Shown: one piece after another, positions 8,701 to 15,775 of the stretch
Position numbering within the stretch: the first letter of the stretch is position 1
Layout: each line of letters starts with the position of its first letter
NCBI GenBank assembly: GCA_001598975.1
Contig: BBXU01001468.1
Span: 1 to 15,775 of the forward strand
From: Parachlorella kessleri
Taxonomy: Eukaryota; Chlorophyta; Trebouxiophyceae; Chlorellales; Chlorellaceae
Reading direction: 5' to 3'
Length of the DNA stretch: 15,775 nt
The notes under the pieces: model-generated
What the model saw: the letters and a program-made list of their open reading frames with translations, nothing else
Told to the model about the DNA's origin: nothing
Database searches by the model: none
Translations under genes and position numbers: made by a program

Positions 8701-9158
8701 GCCTGCACCCAGGCAAGCGGCGGTGGGTGAGGGTCGCCGGCTGTGCAACAGAGCTGCCTGCCTTGGACGTGGCTCAGTTTGAGTTGTGTGACCCTAATGG
8801 GTCTCCACAGTAGCGCTTCAAAAGCAGCAAAGCTGTGACCTCCACTTAAGCAAGCTAGCAGTGCTGCAAAGCTGTGCTCTTAGGCATGCACCCCTGTTAG
8901 GCCTCCTAGGTCATACGTCTAGCAGGCAGCTAGGGCACTCGTGACGTCCACGGGGAGTCGCCCAGGGGACAGACACCTATCACCACAGCCGTGGTCGTTA
9001 GCCAAACTGTAGTTTTCTCGAGGGAAGCTGCCCACTCACCCCATCATGATGTTACTGACCGAGTCCACAGTCTTTGCAACGTTGGCACCGGAGGGGTGGT
9101 CGGCGGTATTGATAGCAGATGCGAGTAGTTCTTGTGATGCTGTCGGCTTCCTCAGCAT
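5702..9158 (-). CDS. Glycosyltransferase family 8 protein, type II membrane protein (complete, 7 exons, 400 aa)
   Basis: Exons in order are 9158-9040, 8702-8412, 8208-8055, 7780-7653, 7055-6894, 6419-6270 and 5900-5702. They total 1203 nt in one frame with GT-AG introns (phases 2,2,0,2,2,2). Residues 93-111 form one hydrophobic helix (AAILVVLLIKLLAVLLVA), a signal anchor suggesting a Golgi/ER lumenal enzyme. The catalytic domain starts at VAVLTYIRSDNYLPLLKHL, then LYYPNYHTPRYGQNWLKLR. The metal- and nucleotide-sugar-binding DSD motif (LLIDSDTVVLGD) has its Asp residues at 254 and 256. The GGINGGVLLLRP segment (292-303), EQDFFTW and HFTQHKPF (371-378, the GT8 H..KP motif with Phe for the usual Trp) follow. 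GT8 enzymes are retaining transferases of the glycogenin/galactinol synthase type; donor and acceptor here cannot be told. The start is in a short first exon (MLRKPTASQELLASAINTAD..); exon 2 alone has no usable ATG. Confidence 0.92.
5878..6034 (-). pseudogene. Divergent duplicate of the start of GT8 exon 7, or alternative terminal exon
   Basis: Inside intron 6 an acceptor cAG|GTACTACC at 6036-6035 repeats the context of the true exon 7 acceptor (AG|GTACTACC at 5902-5901). The following frame has THNTVASADW where exon 7 has EYNTMASDSL. The two stretches differ in length by 18 nt, so the frame is kept. No donor in this copy has the phase 2 needed to join exon 7. It is either a decayed exon or an alternative last exon that reads through the exon 7 acceptor to TGA at 5880-5878 and loses the HFTQHKPF motif. 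Confidence 0.55.
6137..6211. repeat. 75-nt near-perfect inverted repeat (hairpin) in GT8 intron 6
   Basis: Arms at 6137-6161 and 6187-6211 (25 nt each) are complementary except at one position. After a 1-nt mismatch (6162/6186) the stem continues with TGCAAC at 6163-6168 pairing GTTGCA at 6180-6185, leaving an 11-nt loop at 6169-6179. The hairpin has 30 of 32 positions paired and lies within the intron between exons 6 and 7, so it would be transcribed with the pre-mRNA. Confidence 0.9.
6228..6270 (-). repeat. Duplicated splice-donor region after GT8 exon 6
   Basis: On the minus strand the donor context TG|GTGAGGGCTCTTG at the end of exon 6 (GT at 6269-6268) recurs 26 bp further on (GT at 6243-6242) with the same 13 following bases. 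Use of the second donor would add 26 nt containing an in-frame TGA right after the exon 6 Trp codon. Confidence 0.75.
6832..6850. repeat. 19-bp palindrome
   Basis: GTACTAGTATTACTAGTAC is its own reverse complement except for the central base and is built of two TACTAGTA palindromes. It lies in GT8 intron 5, about 45 bp past the exon 5 donor. No role is evident. Confidence 0.85.
7546..7692 (-). repeat. Direct duplication of the 3' end and donor of GT8 exon 4 (copies 102 bp apart)
   Basis: Positions 7648-7692 (exon 4 end plus donor) and 7546-7590 (in intron 4) are identical at 43 of 45 bases. Both include the CAG|GTGTGG donor. The intronic copy is preceded by an acceptor (gcttAG, 7602-7601), making a candidate 50-nt exon at 7600-7551. 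Confidence 0.85.
7551..7600 (-). CDS. Candidate alternative mini-exon 4b of the GT8 gene (50 nt)
   Basis: Read from the acceptor at 7602-7601, the frame is VAREVEPLYNPNYHTP plus two bases, against TLIEVQPLYYPNYHTP in exon 4. Entry phase 0 and exit phase 2 equal those of exon 4, so it could replace exon 4 in frame, or be an unused remnant. If used instead of exon 4 the protein would lose about 26 residues before the conserved PLYxPNYHTPR stretch. Nothing in the sequence shows that it is used. Confidence 0.35.
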
Positions 9159-9987
9159 TTCTGTCCCTCGTCCTGTAGCAATTTTCGAGCAGGGAATATG
9201 CCGACCGCCTGCACGCCACCTGTCGTAACCCCGAGCTCCTCAGGTACTTTGTGTCCTCTAATTTGCAACAAGATAGTTCGGGCCCCAATCGTACATACCT
9301 GTGCAACTTCGGGCGCAGCTGCACCTCTATGCGCAGCTGGCACAAAGCGCGAATTGCGTTGCGTGATGGTTGCACAAATCCCTGCGCCAGTACACTGGTC
9401 TATGGCCTTCGTGCTTGATCGGCAGTTTCCAACTCTCGGCTTTGCTCACGGACGTAGCTGCCACTCCCCGCCTGTCTAACCTCTTTGCCTTGTAACGTGC
9501 ATCCCATCTTGATTTCCTTGTGCAACCCTTGAGCCTTTGTTCCAAAGTGGCGAAGTGTTCGTTTGAGCACTCAAGGGCTAGAGACCTTGCACCCAGCATC
9601 ATCGGTCTGCCGTCCAACATGACACCCTTGTCAGTCTGGCACTTCGAGCCTCACTTACGGCTCTAAGGGCCGGCGTCCCTTGGAACACGGCCTGGACCTT
9701 CCCAAATAAGAACTTTCCTTTCTGGACACACACCATGAGCATACAGGCCTCCCCTCCGCCTTCCTGGCACAAGCAGTCAGAGGACTCACCCTGTCCCGGG
9801 CATAGAGGTTTCCACAACGCTTTTGAGTGTCATGGCATGGTCGGTTGGGTATTGGAAAGCCTGTTATTTCTCCCCAGTTCTTGCCGTTCAATTCTGGGAA
9901 GCCCAGAGTGAAGCGTCCTGCAGTCGAAGGACGGCACACATAAAGGAAGGAGCAAGGCGCTCGATACTGCAGCGTGCGGACATAGCA

Positions 9988-10074
9988 ATAGCACTGTGTA
10001 CTGGCTTATATAGCAGCAAGCCGGCGTTCTGTGATAGCACTGTGTACTAGTTTGTATAGCTGCAAGCCGGCGTT
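9988..10074. repeat. Imperfect tandem repeat, period 46 bp, two copies
   Basis: Units of 41 nt at 9988-10028 and 10034-10074 share atagcactgtgtact and gcaagccggcgtt at their ends, with a few substitutions between. They are separated by 5 nt. The repeat lies in the divergent intergenic region. Confidence 0.85.
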
Positions 10075-10144
10075 TGCTTGCAACAAATCTACAATGCCAG
10101 TGTGCTTGCAGCTTGTCTCCCCTCCCTAGTTCTGCCTGCTTTTT

Positions 10145-10310
10145 GACGCAGCTGGCACCCGCCACACTGCTGTCTGACCCCTTCCTGTCACATGCATTTC
10201 CATCTAAATCTACAGTCTGTTCAACGCTAGCCTTCCGTACCCTCTGGTCTGACGCAGCTGGCCTAAATGTTGTCTGGACCTCTGTTGTCACATGCAATGC
10301 ATCCGAAGTC
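10145..10310. repeat. Degenerate direct repeat, about 100-106 bp apart
   Basis: Blocks gacgcagctgg (10145 and 10251), tgtctg(g)acc (about 10171 and 10271), tgtcacatgca (about 10187 and 10287) and a final tctac recur in the same order. This is consistent with an old tandem duplication with small indels. Confidence 0.65.
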
Positions 10311-10927
10311 TACCATGCACGCCACCCTCTTTAACAGCAACTGTGGGTGGCCTCCACCATGGGGCCTTGATGTCCCTGGCGCCACCCAGGCTTTTCACTG
10401 TGCTCCCAAGCTGCCTGCCGTCAAGAGGATCCTGTCAATGCACGAACGTGTGCAACTACGATGCCCCCCCTTTGCGTTGCTTTTGCATGTTATACGTCAT
10501 TCAAGTAGCACCGTCAGGAAGAGCCGGCAGACTGAAAGGGGGAGAGGCCCTGGGTGTGCAAATGCCCAGAGAAGAGATGCATACGCCAATTAACTACTCT
10601 TTTTTGTGTGTACTTGGGCTAGGTGAACCATTTGATGGGGAGGTTAGTCATCACTTCAGCGCCCCGCCCTGCCATGGTATGCCACCCGTCTACGCCATAT
10701 TGCAAGGAAGACTTCCGGTAGGGGAAAAATGAACTAACATAAAGACAGGCCCGGCAGCTACTGCCTTTCATGCCTGTCCGGCAGTCTACTTACGTGTCGG
10801 GCTTTATGCGTTTCGGATGCCCAGGAACACAAACCTTGCCAGTAGCATAAACGATTGTAGTTGCAACCCTTAGCATCGGTGGCAGGCTTCTTGGCATGAC
10901 GCTGGGTGCCCTGTCCTTCTTCCACAG

Positions 10928-13900
10928 AAGGCCCCACAGGCGCTCTGCAGTTGTCAAGGCGGACTCTCTGGAGCTCGAGTCGAGCAGCGGGGGAGATCAC
11001 TCACAGTCTCACGCGCCGCGCAGCTCCAGGAGCGGCACCCTGACTGGTAGGGCCCAGGAAGGCTCGCCCTCACGAAACACAGTCCTCAAGGTGCTTCAGG
11101 CAAGTGTGCACAGACCGGAGGCACCAAACCCGCGAATGCCTTACGTGCTGCTGCTCGAAGCCAGTGAGGCTGCTTGCACCAAGGTGGGCAGACAGCCTTC
11201 TGACCAGCTCCCTGCCCTGCCCTGCCCTGCCCTGCCCTGCCCTGCCCTGCCCTGCAGCTGCGCAAGGAGGCGACGGCAGCAGGGCAGCCGCTGGCGAGAC
11301 CATCCCACGACAGCATCCTGGACAGCGGGTGGGCCGGCGCCTCCGACCCCAGCTACAGCAACCGCCCCAGCATGGAGGGGGGCCGCCCACCATCACCCAG
11401 CTGCTCCTCGGTAGGCGCGCTGATGGAGAGGGAGTTTGATGCCACGTCAGCACCCAGCTGCAGCGCGCGGTCCAGCCTGGACCTGGAGGGACCCTGCTGC
11501 CCGTGCTATGGCAGCTGCGGGTGCACCCGCAGCGCGCGCAGCAGCACGGACTGCGGCGGCGGCCGGACGCTGCCGGCGGCCCGCCGGCTGATGCTGCAGC
11601 AGCCTGCGTGCAGCTGCGCGCGAGCGGGCGAGCTTATGCTGCTTGGTGGAGCGGCCGCTGTGGGCACCGCCGCCCGGGCTGGCTCCTTGCCAGCGGAAGT
11701 GCCTGGTGCGGGGTTCCTGGGTAGTGGCAGCGGCAAGAGCAACAACAGTGGGCTGTACGGAGGCGATGTGCAGCGGCAGGCGCCTGAGGTGGGAGAGGAG
11801 CAGCTGCATCCTGGGGAGGCAACGGGGTCTTTGGGGGACTTCTGCACTGCCACGAGGCCAGCGCCGGCGTCTTGCGGTCAAAGCGTCCCGTCCCGCTCGT
11901 CGTCGCTCAAGTCTAGCATCGCCGCTTTGGCGGTGCTGCGCGCAGCGGCGCGGAGCGCCGTGGAGGGCGCCCCCGCCGGCGGGCGAGGCGGCCCCGGCCT
12001 GCCCCGGGCCGTCCCTTCGGCGGCAGCAGAGGTTGCGGCCGACCTTTGGGCGGGGGCCAGCAGCTGCCCGACAGGGGGCATGCTTGCCAGGGAGACTGAC
12101 GGCGAGTCTGCAGCGGCCAGCGTGGCAGGGTCGAGCCGGGCTACCAGCCGGGGGCCTAGCCGGGCAGGGTCGGGTGCATTTGGCCTGCCGGCAATCATCG
12201 AGGGGCAGATATCTCAGCCGCAGCGGCGGGAGCGAGAGGCGGAGCAGCAAGAGGGACACGGCAGTGGTCAGGAGCAGCAGCAGGCACAGCAGAGGGAGAG
12301 GTTGGCACGGTCACCACCCAAGTCGCCGTTCTTTGCTGCCAGCCGTCTTGCAGCAGCAGCAGCAGGAGCGACTAGCCGCGCTGCTGGGGTGGGCACAAAT
12401 GGGAGCGCCGGAAATGGCGGCCCGCACCCCAGCCTGCCTTACGAGCATGAGCAGGTGCCGGAGCAGCAGCAGCCGTTCTTGACCTACGGAGCTCAGGCTG
12501 CTGGTGCTGGACCGAACAGCCTTCCCGGCACAATAAACGTCTCCAAAACCACCCACTCCACCGCGGCTCTCCTGGAACTGTTCAAGGCACAGCAGCAGCA
12601 GGGGCAGCAGGGGCAGGGCCAGCTGAGCGGGGGTTCCCGGAGCGTGGCCTCCACCCTTGCGTCGCCGCCGGGCTACTCGCCGGTGACTAGCACCCCCAGC
12701 GCATCAGTTGGCCCGGAGCCGCCGGAGCACAAGCTGACTATGGAAGTCCATGGTAGGTCGACGATCCTCGCCGCCTTGACGTCAGACAACCACTGGCGAT
12801 GTGCTCGTGCACAGCTGGAGGCCTGGCTGCTTTGTGTGAAGTTGTGCTGGCTGGTATGTCGGGTATATTGCTCTGGCTATGCGTCTGCCTGCCAGCAGCA
12901 GGGGCTAAGGCTTGTGTGTCCAGCAGGTACGTCACCCCCACTTATGTGTGGAAGAAGGGGTATATGGAAAGTCACTTATTATGCTCAAAAAGGTGTTGGG
13001 GAGGCGAGCTTGTCGGTCACCAGCGCCAGCCAGCCAGCTGTGCGTACTATTCCGATGCAGGGCAGGCTTAAGGGGCCCCAACATTCTCTATCCCTGGCAG
13101 GGCAGGGACGCCAAGAGGGTTACTTGTCGAAAGGCCGGTGAAAGAAGAGCCACATGATTGCAGCTGCCCAGGAGTCTGTGTGTGACAGACCAATCATCAC
13201 TACCAACGTGTGGAGGGCAGCCCAAGCGGCTAGTGCCTCACAGGGAGGGGTGCCTATGTGTGCAGGTACTTACGGCTGTCACATCATGGAGGACAGGCCG
13301 TGCCACTCCCTGAGCCAGGCGGCCCAGGCGAGCCTGGAAGATGCCATTCATGCCGCCTCTCGCCTGCGTGAGTGCGGGCACTGCTAAATCTCGCCCTGGG
13401 TGGAGTGCATGTACTGCGGGGTGACGTGGTGCATGCTACGCTGTGCGTGCTGTGCGTGCTGCGCGCCTAGCTCGTGCCTAGCCGTGCGTGCTTGTTGTGC
13501 TGTCACTTGCTTGGTGCCCCCGGTAGCTGCAGGGGCTGCTCAATGCCCGCGCCCCTGCGTGAGAGTTGAGTGTTGCGCTGCTTAACTCCAGCCTATTAGC
13601 CGACCCTGAATCACCGTAGTCAGAGGGGGTTTCTTCCCAGCACCCGTCTGTGCCCAGCATGCTGGGGCGGATTAGAGAAGGCTTTGTGGGCAGTTTTGGT
13701 GAGCGCTGTCGCCCCCCTCCCCCTTCCTCCCCCTCCCGCCCCTCCCCAGTGCCCACCCCCACGGCACTCGTCCAGGTGCAGCTGTGACCGGAGCTTGGCG
13801 GCCGTGAAAAGCTGCCGCTCACCGCCCAATGCGTGTGTGGCCCGTTTGCAGACCGCAGCAGCATCGACCTGCTGCTGAACCAGGGCCCCCCGGCCGTGGT

Positions 13901-15640
13901 CATGGTGCAGCGGCGGCCCAGCATGGAGCTGCCCGAGCTGCTGGGCCCCCCTGGCAGGCCGGGGCAGGCCAAGGACAGCCGGCTGAGCCTGGACAGCAAC
14001 AGCAGCCGCACGTCGCGGGGCGGCAGGTGGGCGGGGTGATGGGGCGGTGTAATGTGGTATAAAGATGTAGAGAGGGTGCAAGCCCGGCCGACCAGCCATA
14101 GTGATGTGGTAAGCTGCGGGGTGGAACGTTGCTTGCCCAGAAAGGGCTGTGTCGTGGGAGCGGCAGGAGGTGGCGAGCATGGTAAGCGCAGTAGCCGGGG
14201 GTCACCAAGTGGGGCGTGACTGGGCGATTGTGTGGCGCGGGGTTTCCCATCCACCAACCAGCATAAGCATGCAGAGGCGTGCAGCAGCCTGAGGGCGGCC
14301 TCCTGCCTGGGGTTATCCTTTTGCTAGCCGGCAGGTAGTGATCACACTCGTTGCTGCTTGTGATAGGGTTTGTGCTGTTGTGCTCCGGCCCTCCCCCAGG
14401 CCACTAGCCAGGCACCTCGCTCGCTGTCGCTGCAGCGACTGTGCAGGCCAAGGGCTTTCTGTGTGGCCAGGGAACCGACAAGTGGCTGTCAGGCACTCCG
14501 TGTGTGCAGGCGCAGCGGCGGGCTCCTGACCGCGGCCTCCGCGCTATTGCCCAGCCAGGCCCATGCCCGCTCCAACGGCAGCCTCGCCAGCGCCGTGTCC
14601 TTCCTGACCCCCCAGCAGCGGTCGCAGCTGCCAGGTCAGCTGCCCGCCGGCGCCGCCGCCGGGGAAGATACCCCCGCAGATACCCCCGCCGCCGCCAGCG
14701 CCTTTGCTGAGGTGGACAAGGCGCTGCCACGTGGCATGCTCCATGCGGCCAGCACCAACATGCTGGCCGACCTCTCGCCCAATGACTTTATGGGAGTGAC
14801 ATCGCCAACAGCCGCGGCAGCAGCGTCCCAGGCAGCCTTGGGGCTGGGCCCCTCCGCCTCCGCATTTGCCAGTAGCGTGGTAGACACCGCCTCCGGCGCT
14901 CTGGGGGAGGCATCCTTTAACAGCAAGCGCCGCAGCGAGGGGCTGGTAGGCCCCGTGGTGGGCACCCCCCAGGACCTGTGGCTGAGTCCCGAGCTGCACG
15001 ACACGTTTGGCGCCCATGCGCTGTGGCCCCCCGAGCCTGCTGTGCCCCCCTCCACCCCACCCGCCTCGCCCTATGGTGGCACACGCGGCGGCTCGTCGGC
15101 AGGCGGGGCAGCAGCGATGGCAGGCAGGAGACCCTCCCGGGGAGGCGGGACCTCTCCGCGGTCGCACCAGCGCCACGGTCCGGACGCGCTTGGCGTGCTG
15201 GCGCAGCAGCGGCAGCCCTCGCCAGGCGACAGCGCCTCTTGCGTGCAGCCGCGTGCCTCTGCGGCCGTGGCAGGGTCAGGCCTGGTTGAGGGCGCAGGCA
15301 GGGACGTCGAGCGTCTGGGGAACCGCGACGGCGGCGGCGGCAGCACCCAAGCACCTCCGGCGGGCAGCGGAGGCTTTGACCGCCGCGGCAAGGCGGCGCA
15401 GGCCACTACCACCAAGCTGCACCACCCGGCGACTGTGCCTGGGCAGCAGAGCGTGATGATGACGGACCCCCAGAACTCGGTGCCGCCGCTGGAGTGCCTG
15501 CGGCAGCGCCGCGCCGCGCGGCAGCGGCTGGACAGCGAGGGCGCATCCGGCGGAGGCGGGTACATTGCCGAGGCCAAGCGAGTACTCAGCCAGGCCATGA
15601 GCTCTGCCGACCCCCTGGAGACGCTCCTCGTTCAGTCCAG
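10928..15640 (+). CDS. Large low-complexity Ala/Ser/Gly/Gln-rich protein of unknown function (at least 5 exons; start and end unresolved)
   Basis: Exons are 10928-11099, 11258-12752, 13266-13367, 13852-14026 and 14555-15640; phases agree throughout (0,1,1,2) for about 1009 codons. The first visible exon follows a strong acceptor (tccttcttccacAG), so an upstream exon is likely; ATG at 10896 is the alternative start. Protein-like stretches include SHDSILDSGWAGASDPSYSN, THSTAALLELFKAQQQQGQQ, CHSLSQAAQASLEDAIHAAS, RSSIDLLLNQGPPAVVMVQR and SFLTPQQRSQLPG. There is a Cys-rich patch (GPCCPCYGSCGC), Gln runs, many Ser-Arg motifs (RPSM twice, RRPS), and no membrane segment or recognised domain. Such sequence is typical of long disordered regions in algal signalling or regulatory proteins, and a folded domain may lie off the window. 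The start of the last exon could be 14510 instead of 14555. It ends at a donor-like CAG|GTAGGG; if unspliced, TAG at 15642-15644 ends the protein. Confidence 0.72.
11100..11257 (+). other. Probable GC-AG intron whose pyrimidine tract is a CCCTG pentamer array
   Basis: The donor CTTCAG|GCAAGT matches the classic strong GC-donor consensus, and the acceptor is ccctgcAG|CTGCGC. It joins ..NTVLKVLQ to LRKEATAAG in phase 0. A GT alternative nine bases upstream (CTCAAG|GTGCTT) is also phase 0 but a much weaker donor. Confidence 0.65.
11210..11254 (+). repeat. (CCCTG)9 pentanucleotide microsatellite
   Basis: Nine uninterrupted CCCTG units fill 11210-11254, directly before the CAG acceptor of the next exon at 11258. 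The array therefore supplies the pyrimidine-rich tract of the intron. Confidence 0.95.
12753..13265 (+). other. Intron 2 (visible) of the plus-strand gene
   Basis: Donor CATG|GTAGGT at 12753 and acceptor tgtgtgcAG at 13264-13265 are both phase 1. The upstream reading frame happens to stay open to 13141, but after 12752 its content stops resembling the gene (Cys/Trp/Val-rich, no Ala/Ser bias), and splicing joins ..LTMEVHG to TYGCHIMEDRPC. Confidence 0.7.
13368..13851 (+). other. Intron 3 (visible) of the plus-strand gene
   Basis: Donor CTGC|GTGAGT and acceptor cccgtttgcAG give phase 1 on both sides. The intron contains a short repetitive stretch of ctgtgcgtg units (13441-13458, two exact copies then decaying) and a pyrimidine-rich block at about 13711-13760. 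Confidence 0.75.
14027..14554 (+). other. Intron 4 (visible) of the plus-strand gene; acceptor ambiguous
   Basis: Donor GGCAG|GTGGGC is phase 2. The best-looking acceptor by pyrimidine content (ggccctcccccAG, 14399) is out of phase and leads to a stop. Acceptors at 14509 (gtgtgcAG) and 14554 (tattgcccAG) both keep the frame; 14554 was chosen because the sequence after it (..QAHARSNGSLASAVSFLT) is the most protein-like. Confidence 0.5.
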
Positions 15641-15775
15641 GTAGGGTGTCAGCGTGGAAGAGCTTGGGCTGTTTGTCACTGAAGTTGGCGGCTAGGTCTG
15701 TGGCGCATGCAAGAGCAGGTCATGCGCTGGTGGAAGTGCTGTCTGGTTGAAGTGCTGGTCAGCAGAAGGCGACCC

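Larger units (their letters stand above)
9159..10927. other. Divergent intergenic region between the GT8 gene and the plus-strand gene
   Basis: No frame on either strand has convincing protein content or matching splice sites, though one or more 5' exons of the plus-strand gene may hide in the right half, because its first visible exon begins at a strong acceptor. The region should contain the promoters of both genes; I saw no clear core promoter motif. It holds the 46-bp repeat at 9988-10074 and a degenerate repeat about 100 bp apart at 10145-10310. Confidence 0.5.

Noticed and set aside
8408..8716. GT8 exon 2 as the first coding exon
   Set aside because: The frame has no ATG before the membrane helix (the track start is TTG at 8716); the 9040-9158 exon splices to it in phase and begins with ATG.
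9830..10297. 155-codon minus-strand frame in the divergent intergenic region
   Set aside because: It runs through both repeat families, has no protein-like segments and its translation resembles no family.
11447..12259. Long antisense open frame (270 codons) opposite the large plus-strand exon
   Set aside because: Arg/Pro/Ala-rich mirror frame expected opposite GC-rich Ala/Gly-coding sequence; no splice sites or family resemblance.
12753..13141. Open extension of the large plus-strand exon to a stop at 13141
   Set aside because: A good GT donor at 12753 joins in phase to a good acceptor at 13265, and the amino-acid composition changes abruptly after 12752.
14404..15176. Antisense frames opposite the last plus-strand exon
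   Set aside because: Gly/Arg-rich shadows of the GC-rich coding strand with no independent support.

Overview
The window looks like nuclear DNA of a GC-rich, intron-dense green microalga (Chlorophyta; a Chlorella/Coccomyxa-type trebouxiophyte would fit, but that is inference). The signs are exons of 23 to about 1500 nt joined by GT-AG and occasional GC-AG introns in matching phase, plant/algal protein families, a chloroplast-type leader peptide, Ala/Gln/Gly/Ser low-complexity protein, and no operon or ribosome-binding-site structure. All gene models come from reading splice sites, phases and protein similarity by eye; no search was run.

Left part, minus strand. (1) 14-2321 holds the 5' five exons of an FAD-dependent oxidoreductase of the carotenoid isomerase/CRTISO-like family (similar to Arabidopsis At1g57770). 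It has a plastid-type leader and GxGxxG motif and runs off the left edge. (2) 2632-3648 holds three phase-compatible exons of a protein I do not recognise, ending in a 23-nt microexon; both ends are unresolved. A Trp-rich open exon at 4470-4700 may belong to it or to another gene.

Middle, minus strand. 5702-9158 is a complete seven-exon glycosyltransferase family 8 gene (400 codons): short N-terminus, one signal-anchor helix, DSD metal site, GGINGG segment and a C-terminal HFTQHKPF motif. Its introns carry partial copies of its own exons (one with intact phase and splice sites), a duplicated donor site, and a 75-nt near-perfect hairpin.

9159-10927 is about 1.8 kb between divergent genes, with short direct repeats but no convincing gene.

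Right part, plus strand. 10928-15640 holds at least five exons (about 1009 codons in the window) of a large low-complexity Ala/Ser/Gly/Gln-rich protein of unknown function. One intron appears to use a GC donor and has nine CCCTG pentamers as its pyrimidine tract. The last visible exon ends at a TAG lying inside a consensus donor, so the gene may continue beyond the right edge.

The genes share no obvious pathway; they look like ordinary algal neighbours. The points most worth a second look are the exon duplications and hairpin in the GT8 introns, the GC-AG introns, and the two unrecognised proteins.
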